DNA from: Alteromonadaceae bacterium M269
GTDB lineage: Bacteria > Pseudomonadota > Gammaproteobacteria > Enterobacterales > Alteromonadaceae
Length of the DNA: 64,000 nucleotides
Assembly: GCA_004353515.1 (NCBI GenBank)
Contig: SMNZ01000001.1
Span: forward strand, 806,001-870,000
Direction: 5' to 3'
Shown here piece after piece: positions 36,221 through 46,142 of this stretch. A program made the position numbers and the translations under genes. The notes under the pieces are model-generated. The model had not been told where the DNA came from and ran no database searches. It saw only the letters and a program-made list of their open reading frames with translations. How positions within the stretch are numbered: position 1 is the first letter of the stretch; the number at the start of each line of letters is the position of its first letter.

Positions 36221-38173
36221 CTAACGCATCCAATTTCGTCGCTCTATCCATAAGCCAGCTAAACAAGCAATCAGCAGCAATCCTATAGGTAGTTTATTGA
36301 AAGGTTTATATGATGGTGTGTTCTCTGATTTTTCAGACGTTTTAACTCGGGATAAGGTAGCATCGTGATTCAGTTTTGCATTAGCCATCATCCAATCACG
36401 ATCGCTGTTCACATAAAGGTAAATGCTATCCTGCAACTCACTCTTTTCAGATAATCTGAATTGATACCAGCCCGCTTTAGTAGGTTGGAAGTAACCGCAA
36501 TACCAAGACTTATCAATATTAGCTACAGTCATAGCAAAATCAATCTGAGTCCCTGTGGGTGTTAAGTAGTTGGCTGTGTTACCCTCATTATCAACTTTCG
36601 CACACAGTCGATAATTTACTCCTACCGAGTATGATTGATTGCGAGGTTGCTCTAGCCAGCGATTTTTATCTGATCGTCTAGCTACCTGACTAACCAACAT
36701 TTGCCAAAATTGCCCGTAACTCAATTCCGCTCCCGCGGTTTTCCACTGGTATGAATGACTGATAGTCGATAAAGCAATATGTCCCTTCCCCAATTTTTGG
36801 TTTAAAACAACTGGGTGCTCTCTATTATCGTAAGCTAAAGCGTCTGCTGTTTCCGAGTGGAGATGGTAAGGCGAAGTCGGTATTGGGAAATCAACAGCAT
36901 TGCCTCCCCAGTTAATCAATGATTGATAGCTTGATTGAGCCAATTCACTATCAAACTCAGTCACGTCAAACCTCAGTAGATGACTCAAAGAAGTATCTTC
37001 AGTTTGGAGGAAATTGAATAGTGTTTCATCCAAAATCAATAGTACGCCAAGCCCCTGATTTACAGACTCTTCGACAAGTTGTTTTTGCTCTTTAGGCATT
37101 TGAACAAACGCTCGACCATCCATAAGTAATAAATCTGTTTTTTGAAGCAGCTCAGCTGTTAACTCCCCAGCCTTCAACACTTCGTCACTCAGTGACGGAG
37201 CGTTAATATCAGTTTCACTTTGACGGTTAATATGCTGTACGAGATGCTTTTCACGACTTATTTGAGTAACAACTGTGATTTGATTGCCATATTCACTCAA
37301 CCAATTCTGAACATGCCTCGTCTCAAAAGACGGTGCAGATTGTTTAATAAGCGTATTCAGAGCTTCCGGTGTTTCAACATAAACACTCACAGGCTCTTCG
37401 TACAAAACGACATCTGAACTTTCGACTCTAAGGTTATAGCGCCAAAATCCGCTTGCTTTAGGAACAAAATCCAACACAAATCGCTCATTAGGTTTCACAA
37501 CAGTGGTATCTAACACGGCTCCACTCGGCTCTATTATACTGAGCTCATAAAGCCCATCACTTCTTGATTGAAAACTTCCAGAAACCTTAACGCGTTGACC
37601 TATAACATTACTCTTTTGCCAAGTAACATCGATTAATCCAGAACCGAGCTCAGAGGGGAAGAACTTAACGCCGAAATCCTGTTGCGAAATCAATCGCAGC
37701 TCCTGCCATTGCTTCTCAGCTAAGCCATTTCCAAGAATATTAACGCTAGGGTTTGATTCCAGTGCTGAAGAGATTGGATAAAGATTCGTTATTCGTTTTG
37801 CGTTGTTAGGTAAAGTCAACTCTTCTTGTGCATTCATCTTAGTAACCAATGCCAGCACAGTGTCATTCTCACTAAATGAATTTCTTTCAACTGTCGTAAA
37901 TCCAGGCGTCAGCAGGTAAAGTTCACTCCGTTGCTGTTTCTCTTGTTGAATATCCAGCATCAAAACTGCAATAAGCAACATGGCCGAGATATTGCCAAGG
38001 CTCACTAGGCGTCTTCTCCACGGGCGACCTTTTAAACGTTGTATGCTTAAGTACGAAGTACAAACCGTGCAGACAAGCAGCAATGTATAAGTAGCGAATA
38101 CGAGTACAACAGGAAAATCAGGAAGCCCTAACTGCCATTGCCCAAGTTGAAAAGATAAGCCTGGCTCAGTCAT
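36221..38173 (-). CDS. Large membrane protein with GATase1-like domain (last Bat-operon gene)
   Basis: The ATG at 38173 is preferred because AGGGAG sits just upstream, although the frame opens at 38197; the product is about 650 residues. Two membrane segments near the N-terminus (about 19-43 and 62-80), one at the C-terminus (about 625-645), and a periplasmic or cytosolic centre with a glutamine-amidotransferase-like fold (LLLMDGRAFVQMP..., LGKGHIALSTISHSYQW). Such proteins accompany BatA-type operons; their biochemical role is unknown. Confidence 0.7.
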   Translation of the reverse strand: MTEPGLSFQLGQWQLGLPDFPVVLVFATYTLLLVCTVCTSYLSIQRLKGRPWRRRLVSLGNISAMLLIAVLMLDIQQEKQQRSELYLLTPGFTTVERNSFSENDTVLALVTKMNAQEELTLPNNAKRITNLYPISSALESNPSVNILGNGLAEKQWQELRLISQQDFGVKFFPSELGSGLIDVTWQKSNVIGQRVKVSGSFQSRSDGLYELSIIEPSGAVLDTTVVKPNERFVLDFVPKASGFWRYNLRVESSDVVLYEEPVSVYVETPEALNTLIKQSAPSFETRHVQNWLSEYGNQITVVTQISREKHLVQHINRQSETDINAPSLSDEVLKAGELTAELLQKTDLLLMDGRAFVQMPKEQKQLVEESVNQGLGVLLILDETLFNFLQTEDTSLSHLLRFDVTEFDSELAQSSYQSLINWGGNAVDFPIPTSPYHLHSETADALAYDNREHPVVLNQKLGKGHIALSTISHSYQWKTAGAELSYGQFWQMLVSQVARRSDKNRWLEQPRNQSYSVGVNYRLCAKVDNEGNTANYLTPTGTQIDFAMTVANIDKSWYCGYFQPTKAGWYQFRLSEKSELQDSIYLYVNSDRDWMMANAKLNHDATLSRVKTSEKSENTPSYKPFNKLPIGLLLIACLAGLWIERRNWMR

Positions 38174-40511
38174 TATGGCTCCCTGCTCTATCATCAAGCT
38201 CCTTAATCAAACGGAGATAGCTATCACTTATCTCAGTATTTTCAATGTTCTTAGAAGTCACTTTGGGCACCGCTCTGTTATCAGGAATAAACTGCCAAAG
38301 TGTACTTTTGAGTTTTTCGAGGCAATTGTTGCAGTCATCAAGTTTGAAAGTTCCAGCTTGTGCAGCATTTTCTAATACAGAAACAACTGAGATCAAAGTA
38401 GGATCGAGGTTTACCTTATCAAGCAGTACTGATTTGACGTTATTCAGCAAGGCCAAATCATCTTTACTCAATATGTGTGCGTCGTAAGAGTTATGTTCAT
38501 CAATGATAGAAAGAAGCTGAATCATTTTCTCAGAATCACCTTCCGCTTCTACTGCAACTATCGTCTGCTGGCGATCCTCGATATCGTCCAATTTACCTTG
38601 ATAACGTCTCTCTTCTGTTACTGGAGGCGGCTCAAAACCGAGTCGCTTGACGTATATACGCTCAGCTTTCTTAGCTTTATTTAGAAAATGCAACGCTTCA
38701 TTTTCAAAAGGCAAAGCTTGTTCTGGTTCAGACAACAATAGATGCAACTCGGCTTGCCACATAGCTGAAATTGCTCTTTTCATCATAGCTTTAGGATTTT
38801 GCTCAGTAATGATTCCGATATCGACTTGACCGTGAGCATGACCATACTGTTCAATCACAGCCGAGTATCCAGAAATATCATTCGCGGATTCTTGACTCAG
38901 CTCTTGCTCGTGTTCATGTCCGCCATGTTCACCAAATTCAAACGCCTCAGCATGCTCCTCTTCGCTGTCATGTGCTTCGTCTTCATGCTCTTCATCGTGG
39001 TCCTCTTCATGATCTTCGTCGTGATGTCCTATCTCTTCTGGGACTCCTCCAACATCAGCGCCACCTTCGCCAAACTCATCACCTAAGAACTGACCATACT
39101 TTTGCTTTAAGTCACTCTGCGCTTGTCCTAACAATTGAGATGTACGTTTAAACTCTCCTTCCTCAAATTGCTCTTTGTTTGCTATTAACTCCTGGGTTTC
39201 GATAATGATTTGGCGTTGGCTTTTAAAATACTCAGGGACAAAATCAATAACGATGCTACCGCTAAGAATCGCTTCTTGCTCGTCTTCCAGCCAGCGGACT
39301 ATTTTAGTTTGAGACTTTGATAATTGAGACTCAGGTTCTTTGTTATCACGTGCGCGGATTGAGAAATAGAGTTCGTCGCCTGGCTCCATCCCCAACTCAG
39401 TTAAATGCCAAGTTTTAAAATATTGTGTATTAGTTTGATCGGTTTGAGAAGAATCAAAGCGAAACACCTGATCACGAAACTTCACGGCTTCACCAGAGCC
39501 TTTAGCAATAGAGGCTAAAATATCTACATCACTAAGACCAAAGTCATCATTCAGGATAGCCTCCAACTCGACAATCGTTTCACCATCTTTTGCAATCTCG
39601 GTTATCGTTCGTTTAGGGGTAATAAATCTAATTGAAGGCGGTTTATCCTGTAGGGCCGTGATGCTATATACGCCTTCTAAACGCCCGTAAGAAGAACTAA
39701 TAGAATATAAGCCAATTTGGTCAACAACAAGTTCGGTTGTAAATTGACCAGCCTCTACCCGTGTCAATTCATAAATACTTCCATTTGCAAACTGCAATTG
39801 GTAATTCAAATTGGGATCTGAAAAGCTAAAGCGCCAGCGCACTTTTGAGCCAGCTAATAGTTCGATATCAAGCTCTTCAGTTTCAAACGCTTTCTTCCCT
39901 GTATAGGATGGCGGCTCTATCAGTACCGATACACTGGTAATTGTCGGCAGCACTTGCGAGCTTTCCCCTTCTCTTTCATGATCGGTAGATACGTTATTAA
40001 AATGTGTTGAAGAAGCCAAGCTAGCCCAATCGATCCACTGTTTAACATGGGATTGCCACACTAAAACCAGAAGAATCAACACCAATACACTAGCTATCAG
40101 ACTGTTTCTATTCGAATATTCAGGTAGTAGCGTTTTGCCTTTCTGCTGAACGAGCTTATCTAAGATGGGGGCAATTCTAGTCAGCTGCAATTGTTGTAAA
40201 ACGTTCAACTCATCAGAAGAACGCACAACAAGTTCGGCACTTTCTTCTAGCTCTTCGTGTTCACGATTCAGATGTTTTAGCAGGTTTTGAAGGGTTAATT
40301 GTTGGTAAGACTGTGTTCTCAAGCTCAAAGCCCATAAACCTATTAGACTGATAACAAAAGTCAAAAGGCTTATGGAGATAGAAAAGGTTCCAATAAAAAC
40401 GAGAGCAGATAGCAGCATTACCCAAGGTAACGACCTAGACAGAAACTGAAGTAAATAGCGCCGTTTAGCAACATCAACCAAAAGTTCTAGCGACTGTTTA
40501 AGAGATGACAT
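38166..40511 (-). CDS. DUF4175-like membrane protein with His/Asp/Glu-rich stretch
   Basis: The 781-residue protein has two or three N-terminal membrane segments (about 28-66 and 138-156), a large beta-rich domain, and a helical C-terminus. At about 485-540 lies an acidic histidine-rich stretch (GHHDEDHEEDHDEEH and GEHGGHEHEQ) with about 17 histidines, which could bind Zn, Ni or Cu. Such proteins follow BatA genes in related operons. Starts 3 bases after the BatA stop. Confidence 0.7.
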   Translation of the reverse strand: MSSLKQSLELLVDVAKRRYLLQFLSRSLPWVMLLSALVFIGTFSISISLLTFVISLIGLWALSLRTQSYQQLTLQNLLKHLNREHEELEESAELVVRSSDELNVLQQLQLTRIAPILDKLVQQKGKTLLPEYSNRNSLIASVLVLILLVLVWQSHVKQWIDWASLASSTHFNNVSTDHEREGESSQVLPTITSVSVLIEPPSYTGKKAFETEELDIELLAGSKVRWRFSFSDPNLNYQLQFANGSIYELTRVEAGQFTTELVVDQIGLYSISSSYGRLEGVYSITALQDKPPSIRFITPKRTITEIAKDGETIVELEAILNDDFGLSDVDILASIAKGSGEAVKFRDQVFRFDSSQTDQTNTQYFKTWHLTELGMEPGDELYFSIRARDNKEPESQLSKSQTKIVRWLEDEQEAILSGSIVIDFVPEYFKSQRQIIIETQELIANKEQFEEGEFKRTSQLLGQAQSDLKQKYGQFLGDEFGEGGADVGGVPEEIGHHDEDHEEDHDEEHEDEAHDSEEEHAEAFEFGEHGGHEHEQELSQESANDISGYSAVIEQYGHAHGQVDIGIITEQNPKAMMKRAISAMWQAELHLLLSEPEQALPFENEALHFLNKAKKAERIYVKRLGFEPPPVTEERRYQGKLDDIEDRQQTIVAVEAEGDSEKMIQLLSIIDEHNSYDAHILSKDDLALLNNVKSVLLDKVNLDPTLISVVSVLENAAQAGTFKLDDCNNCLEKLKSTLWQFIPDNRAVPKVTSKNIENTEISDSYLRLIKELDDRAGSHND

Positions 40512-40514
40512 AGG

Positions 40515-41981
40515 TTATGACTTCCCTTCACTCACATCAGCTAAGTGTTCAGTCTTTTTACGAACACTAAACTCTGAAAATAGCCGCTCTAAACAAAACA
40601 GTAGAATCAATATTACAGCTAGGTATTGCCATAAAGGGGTGTCATATTCTGTTATCGAGAACTTGCTGCCTTCTGACTTAGCATCTGTCCTATCTCCCGA
40701 GCTGCCAGTCCGTATAATTTGCCCCTCAGACAAACGCCCATTAGTAAGTAAATTATCTTCGGTTTTGAGCTTTAACTTTTTAGGTATCACTAACTCAGCG
40801 AGATCATGTGGAAAGCTGGGAGATAAAACCCAATCGTTCCATTCAGGATCGAATCGGCTATAAAAGGACAAGACTTTCCCTTTTCCTAACCTTTGGCTCA
40901 CTAGCAATGCCAAGCCTTCCTCTGCTTTCCATAAAACCTTCTGATTTGGCGTAATATTAGAGTTTTCACCTCCTACAACGTGAGGTTCACCTACTAAATA
41001 TAAATTGAAACCGTTATGAAGTTTAGGTGTTACCAAACTATCAACTGACAAATAAGAACTCACACTTGCTTCGACAATTTGCGATTGAGACGCTGCATCA
41101 AAAATTAAAACTGCTCCAGCTTTAACTCGATCTAAAACTGAGCTATCTAATGCTTGTCGGCTTAGGTAAAAAATAACGTCTGCTTCGGCGGCATCGATGT
41201 TATTCGAGCCGACAAATTCAATGTTTGTATTTAATCCAGTGAGCAACTGCTTAAGTACTTGAAGGCCTGTCTCAAGATAACTTGTATTCCGGTTTTCATC
41301 AGTCAGAACAAGGACGTTAATGCCGTCACCGACCTCAGCTGGAGTGATTGATGGTGGAACAGCTTTAATATTCCATTCAACCTCTCTATTAATATTCGAA
41401 TTTTGTCCAACAAATTGGTTAATACGATCAGTGGTATAAACGCTCAACTGAGAATCAGCATTAAGATCACTATGGAAAGATGCAACTTCTTGCCAAATAT
41501 TCATGATCTGTGGCTGTTCAGATATCTCGAATGCGAGAAAGCTTTCAGCATTTATCGCTTGAGCACCATTAGGATCAATGACATATAGACTAGCGTCCTC
41601 ATTATCCAAACGTTCAACAACCTGTTGCCTCTCAGCTACGTCCGAAAACGCCAGCCAATCTTGAGTAACCAAGATATGATGACTAGCCTTTTTAATATTG
41701 GACAAAGTCTTAAAGTAGGGAGAAGCAAGTAATAAAGACAATGCACACAACATCATTATTCGAACAAGTAGCAAAAGCCGTTCGACTAGCCTGATCTCGT
41801 TAACTCTTTTGATTTTCTTAACTGGGATTAAACGAACACTGCCAACCTGAATCAGTTTGCCACGGTTTTTACTCAGCAAATGAATAACAATAGGCAGGAT
41901 TATTGAAAGTAAAACAGCTAAAGTACCAGGAAATAGCCATCCCAACTGCGTACCAAGTAATGTTATTCCAAATACTTCCAT
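40515..41981 (-). CDS. BatA-domain membrane protein
   Basis: The 488-residue protein has the N-terminal BatA module: membrane segment LAVLLSIILPIVIHLLSKNRGKLIQVGSVRLIP, then VERLLLLVRIMMLCALSLLLASPYF, about residues 15-85. The middle (about 90-400) is a soluble domain with vWA/GATase-like strands (VLVLTDENRNTSYLETGL), and a membrane segment precedes the tail (about 455-472). Bat proteins form an envelope complex with MoxR ATPases and DUF58 proteins; the first known effects were on aerotolerance. Confidence 0.8.
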   Translation of the reverse strand: MEVFGITLLGTQLGWLFPGTLAVLLSIILPIVIHLLSKNRGKLIQVGSVRLIPVKKIKRVNEIRLVERLLLLVRIMMLCALSLLLASPYFKTLSNIKKASHHILVTQDWLAFSDVAERQQVVERLDNEDASLYVIDPNGAQAINAESFLAFEISEQPQIMNIWQEVASFHSDLNADSQLSVYTTDRINQFVGQNSNINREVEWNIKAVPPSITPAEVGDGINVLVLTDENRNTSYLETGLQVLKQLLTGLNTNIEFVGSNNIDAAEADVIFYLSRQALDSSVLDRVKAGAVLIFDAASQSQIVEASVSSYLSVDSLVTPKLHNGFNLYLVGEPHVVGGENSNITPNQKVLWKAEEGLALLVSQRLGKGKVLSFYSRFDPEWNDWVLSPSFPHDLAELVIPKKLKLKTEDNLLTNGRLSEGQIIRTGSSGDRTDAKSEGSKFSITEYDTPLWQYLAVILILLFCLERLFSEFSVRKKTEHLADVSEGKS

Positions 41982-41986
41982 GTCAC

Positions 41987-42898
41987 CTACAGCAATTTAG
42001 CTCTAGCTTGTAAAAAAGCATATAAGGTTTCATCGAGCGGCTCATCGATATTGCATCTTAGATGCTGTACTTTGTGCTTTGTAAAGAATTGTTCAAGTTC
42101 TTGATTGAAGCGTTGTCGTTGTACAAGGTATTCAGATTTAACAGATTTCGCTGACACAAACCGCTGTTCCTTAGTTTCCATATCCTCAAAACGCACCATT
42201 CCCTTATACGGAAAGTGTGCTTCATCCGAAGACTCCAACTGAATGGCCACAACATCTGTTTTGTCATTCTTCAGTGAAGAAACCAGTTCGAGAATTTCAT
42301 CATCTTGTTGATAAAAATCACTAACGATAAGCACTAAACCACTGCGGCGAACTTCACCAATATTATTCTGGAAAGTCTCCGTTGACGGAAAAACACCACC
42401 ACTTTGCATTCTAGCGAGTTGCAGCATGATACGCTGATGCTGTTGTAAACCGCTCAAAGCAGGCAAATAGTTAACCTGATCAGTGGATAGCCCTAATAAG
42501 CCCACAGCATCACCTTGCTGTTGCCCTAAGTGAGCTATAGTCGCTAACAGGTAGCGTCCATAATCGAGCTTGTTCCAACTTGCGTCATGTTTACTTATGA
42601 CAGATTTTTGTTGCATAGAAGCGCTGGCGTCCAACACAAGCCAAACATTAATATTGCTTTCGCGTTCTGCCTCTCTCACAAAATAGCGATCTGAGCGTGC
42701 AAATAGCTTCCAGTCAATCTTACTCAGCTCATCCCCAGGCTCATAAACCCGGTACTGACTAAACTCAATCCCCGTGCCTTTTTGCTGACTCAGGTGCAAT
42801 CCATGCATAAAACCTTCAGCGACCGTTTTAGCGACTAAAGGTAAATCCTTCACTCTTGCTAAGGTTTTAGGTTCAATAAATTGCTGGATGGCAGACAT
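41987..42898 (-). CDS. DUF58 (vWA-like) protein
   Basis: The 303-residue protein has the DUF58 signature GTGIEFSQYRVYEPGDELSKIDWKLFARSDRYFVREAERESNINVWLVLDASASM (about 41-94). The DASASM motif is the metal-ion-dependent adhesion site of a von Willebrand A fold, with the second part in LVLIVSDFYQ. Between BatA (5 bases) and MoxR (19 bases), it is the standard partner of the MoxR ATPase. Confidence 0.88.
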   Translation of the reverse strand: MSAIQQFIEPKTLARVKDLPLVAKTVAEGFMHGLHLSQQKGTGIEFSQYRVYEPGDELSKIDWKLFARSDRYFVREAERESNINVWLVLDASASMQQKSVISKHDASWNKLDYGRYLLATIAHLGQQQGDAVGLLGLSTDQVNYLPALSGLQQHQRIMLQLARMQSGGVFPSTETFQNNIGEVRRSGLVLIVSDFYQQDDEILELVSSLKNDKTDVVAIQLESSDEAHFPYKGMVRFEDMETKEQRFVSAKSVKSEYLVQRQRFNQELEQFFTKHKVQHLRCNIDEPLDETLYAFLQARAKLL

Positions 42899-42917
42899 CG
42901 CTTATCCCAAGTTTAGG

Positions 42918-43931
42918 CTAATTGAGTGGGCTACTAGGTTCCGCAACATCATTGAGCAAAGCATCAACGACCTGATCGGTAGACATATTCTGTGCTTCAG
43001 CTTGGAAGTTAACCAATATCCGATGCCTGAGCACTGCATGAGCTACAGACTTAACATCATTCAGTGTCGCAGCAAACCGCCCGTCAATCAGCGCATTAGC
43101 TTTTGCACAGAGCACCAACGCCTGACCTGCCCTTGGGCCTGCCCCCCAACGAACAAACTCTTTAACGGCCCTTGATTCGCTGTCTGATGGTCTAGTAAAT
43201 CTTACTAAGCGGGTAATGTACTCAAGAAGCGTATCTGATATTTCTACTGCTCTCACCATAGACTGCAAATGAACAATATCCTCACCACTCAGCACAGCGT
43301 TAACTTTAGCTTTCGCTGTACCGGTTGTGCGTTTCAGTATTTCCATTTCTTGTTCTTCACTGGGATAACCAACACGAACAAACATCAAAAAACGATCTAA
43401 TTGAGCTTCAGGTAGTGGATATGTGCCGGACTGCTCTACTGGATTCTGGGTCGCCAAAACAAAGAATGGTTTCGGTAACTCAAAGCTTTTACCGCCATAA
43501 CTCACTTTACGCTCTTGCATAGCTTCCAATAGTGCGGCCTGTGTTTTAGGTGGTGTTCTATTAATTTCATCAGCCAACAAAATATTGGTGAAAACAGGAC
43601 CCTGTTGGAATTTAAAGAATCGATCGCCAGAGTCATGGTCTGTCTCCAGAATTTCAGTACCGATAATATCGCTTGGCATCAAGTCCGGTGTAAATTGAAC
43701 GCGATTGAAGTCCAATTCCAGACTCTCAGATAAAGCGCTGACCATGAGCGTTTTCGCTAGCCCTGGAACACCTTCTAATAAGCAATGTCCACCAGCAAGA
43801 ATGCTGACTAAAAGCTGCTTCATAACCGTTTCTTGGCCGACAATCACTTTGCCAACTTCAGCACTAACTTGTTTTAGCTTATCTAATGTTTGTACAACAA
43901 CGTCTTGCGACAATGCTTCGTCTTGCATCAT
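42918..43931 (-). CDS. MoxR-family AAA+ ATPase
   Basis: The 337-residue ATPase has Walker A GVPGLAKT (about 55-62), Walker B ILLADEINRTPPKTQAALLEAMQE, sensor 1 VLATQNPVEQSGTYPLPEAQLDRFL, and the C-terminal lid. MoxR proteins act as chaperones with vWA partners to assemble metal or envelope complexes. It is the ATPase of the Bat-type operon that continues downstream. Confidence 0.93.
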   Translation of the reverse strand: MMQDEALSQDVVVQTLDKLKQVSAEVGKVIVGQETVMKQLLVSILAGGHCLLEGVPGLAKTLMVSALSESLELDFNRVQFTPDLMPSDIIGTEILETDHDSGDRFFKFQQGPVFTNILLADEINRTPPKTQAALLEAMQERKVSYGGKSFELPKPFFVLATQNPVEQSGTYPLPEAQLDRFLMFVRVGYPSEEQEMEILKRTTGTAKAKVNAVLSGEDIVHLQSMVRAVEISDTLLEYITRLVRFTRPSDSESRAVKEFVRWGAGPRAGQALVLCAKANALIDGRFAATLNDVKSVAHAVLRHRILVNFQAEAQNMSTDQVVDALLNDVAEPSSPLN

Positions 43932-44007
43932 AAATTCTCTAACTGTTCAATCATGTGAGCTATCGGATTGGGCGTTTCGATGTCTTTGGTTGATAAAAGT
44001 AAAATCT

Positions 44008-44715
44008 CTAAGCAGTCATCGCATAGATCACAATATTGACTGCAAACTTGGTGTTATCCTCTTTTAACCAACGTTTATTGCGAAAATCGTAATCCCACTC
44101 ACACCCCAAATCTTTATTGCTATACAACACCGCAATACGACCATTAACAATAATGGCTTTTAGGTAATCGTGAACAAGATCGTCCCCCCAGCCATTAAGC
44201 TCAATCGAGGTCCTGGGAGGCCCATCAAACTCAAAGAACGCACTGTAGATAGGATGATCATTAGGTATCTTCGCTAAAGCTTTATCACCAAATAATTCGG
44301 CCATTTGCGCTTCAAAAGTCTTGGCAAACATACCATCAATATCGTGATTGCAATCGTCCACAAAGACAAAACCGCCATTGTTAACGTACTGTTTGAAATT
44401 CTGCTTTTCTTGTTGAGTAAACTGGACCAAACGGTGACCTGCCATATAGCAAAATGGCGACGCCAACATTGTTGGGGCTGATAAAGGAATAACGCGCTCT
44501 TTAATATCAACACGTAAACTTGTGTATTCAATTAAAGAATTGAGCACGTTTGCAGGCATACGTTCGTCTACTTCCCAATCGCCCGACTCATAACTTAGTC
44601 GGGTGAAAAAGAAGTCATAGTTTTCTCTGGCTGAAACCAAAGTATGCGGTGCCAGCGCCACAACACTCATGAGTGCCGATGAACTTTTGATAAAACTACG
44701 ACGATCATATGCCAT
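44008..44715 (-). CDS. DUF4159 protein with Tat-like signal
   Basis: The 235-residue protein starts with a twin-arginine motif DRRSFIKSS followed by a hydrophobic stretch and LVSA, a probable Tat signal. The rest matches DUF4159: FTRLSYESGDWEVDERMPANVLNSLIEYTSLRV, FVDDCNHDIDGMF and the C-terminal NIVIYAMT. DUF4159 proteins are usual neighbours of MoxR/DUF58/Bat genes; the domain has a GATase-like fold of unknown activity. It is 76 bases before MoxR. Confidence 0.8.
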   Translation of the reverse strand: MAYDRRSFIKSSSALMSVVALAPHTLVSARENYDFFFTRLSYESGDWEVDERMPANVLNSLIEYTSLRVDIKERVIPLSAPTMLASPFCYMAGHRLVQFTQQEKQNFKQYVNNGGFVFVDDCNHDIDGMFAKTFEAQMAELFGDKALAKIPNDHPIYSAFFEFDGPPRTSIELNGWGDDLVHDYLKAIIVNGRIAVLYSNKDLGCEWDYDFRNKRWLKEDNTKFAVNIVIYAMTA

Positions 44716-44784
44716 CTTATATCACCTTATTGCAGGAGTTACTCAAAGAGTAAAATCTCCTGCAATATCCTAATTGAAACGATA

Positions 44785-46116
44785 CTAAACAGCGTCAGAA
44801 AGACTGCTGAATGTAAAGTCTCTGATTTTCATTGGAGGGATCATATTGCCATTAATACGCTCCGGCTTACCCATAGCTTCGATGTTATTCAACATAACAA
44901 TCGGGCTTTCGTTAAAGCGGAAGTTTTTAATAGGATATTTGATCTTGCCATTCTCAATGTAGAAAGTACCGTCTCGAGTTAAACCTGTATAGAGCAAGGT
45001 TTGAGGGTCTAACGGTCTGATATACCACAAACGCGTCACTAGAACGCCGCGACGTGTATTTTTAATCATACCCTCAAGTGATTCGTTACCACCTTCCATA
45101 ATGATATTGCCGCCACGTGGTTGGTAATCAACGCCTGTTTTCTTCGCCCAGAATGGAGAATTAGGCATATTCGCAATTTTACCACCTTTAATCCAATCCA
45201 CTCTTCCACGCGGATAACCATCACCACCAAAAGGTGCTGCCGGAGCAATAGGATGTTGAGGATCTGAGTATATGGTGACTCTTTCGTCGAACATCTTTTG
45301 CCCTAGCTTATTTTTAGGTTCATCCTCTTTCGCACCTTTATTACTTAAAAAGCTACGACCTTCATCCGCTGAGCGTTGATCAAAAGCTCGCATCATATTA
45401 CCTAATAAACCAACGCTCGCAGCCGGCTCTAAGATAACCGTATATTTACCCGGCTCTAATTCCTTAGCACCAACAGAACCTTTAGACTTAGCAATCGCTA
45501 CTTCTGATGCTTCCGCAGTATCTAATAGCTTGTAGTCGCTGTAGTTACGAGATGCCCAGCCTGAACCCCGCCCATCCTCTGTTCTAATCGTGACAGAGAA
45601 ATCAACGTTAGTAGAGGTGTTATAAGCAAACAAACCTTTGCTGTTCATAATGGCACTAAAACGCACAGCCTCTTCTAGAAACCCAGCAGCAACAAGCTTG
45701 TTTTTCTTAGAAGGTTGAATACTGTCATTCGCAGCACTCGCACGGTCTTCTGCCGTCACCTTCGCTGTAGAATCAAAATAAGTTTTAGACTCTAAGTACT
45801 TTTGTTTACCGAATATCGGCATATGCTCTTTGTTTTCAGGAGCCAGTTTAGCCAATTCTTCAGAGCGACGAACGACCTTCTCTAGCGAAGCATCATCAAA
45901 CTCATTAATGGTCGCAACGCCGGTACGCGTACCAAAAGTTGATTGAACTGCTAGTGTCACATCACTTTCTTCACCCGCAGTAGAAACGGTATTTCTAGCG
46001 TAACGGATATTACCGCCAACTTGACCATCAAGGTTACATTCACATTCGTCCGCTTTTGAGAATGACAAGACTTTGGTTAACAGCTCTTTAGATTTCTTTT
46101 CAGATAAAATTGTCAT
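44785..46116 (-). CDS. PmbA/TldE-like protein
   Basis: The 443-residue protein belongs to the TldD/PmbA family, in the partner (TldE-like) role: it lacks the HExxxH zinc motif and has the C-terminal family strand pattern (RNTRRGVLVTRLWYIRPLDPQTLLYTGLTRDGTFYIENGKI). TldD/TldE form a heterodimer that cuts unfolded peptides and matures some modified peptides. It lies 26 bases after the TldD gene. No Tat signal is visible here, unlike its partner. Confidence 0.82.
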   Translation of the reverse strand: MTILSEKKSKELLTKVLSFSKADECECNLDGQVGGNIRYARNTVSTAGEESDVTLAVQSTFGTRTGVATINEFDDASLEKVVRRSEELAKLAPENKEHMPIFGKQKYLESKTYFDSTAKVTAEDRASAANDSIQPSKKNKLVAAGFLEEAVRFSAIMNSKGLFAYNTSTNVDFSVTIRTEDGRGSGWASRNYSDYKLLDTAEASEVAIAKSKGSVGAKELEPGKYTVILEPAASVGLLGNMMRAFDQRSADEGRSFLSNKGAKEDEPKNKLGQKMFDERVTIYSDPQHPIAPAAPFGGDGYPRGRVDWIKGGKIANMPNSPFWAKKTGVDYQPRGGNIIMEGGNESLEGMIKNTRRGVLVTRLWYIRPLDPQTLLYTGLTRDGTFYIENGKIKYPIKNFRFNESPIVMLNNIEAMGKPERINGNMIPPMKIRDFTFSSLSDAV

Positions 46117-46142
46117 GATTTCTATTCCTTCGAATGCTTTAC

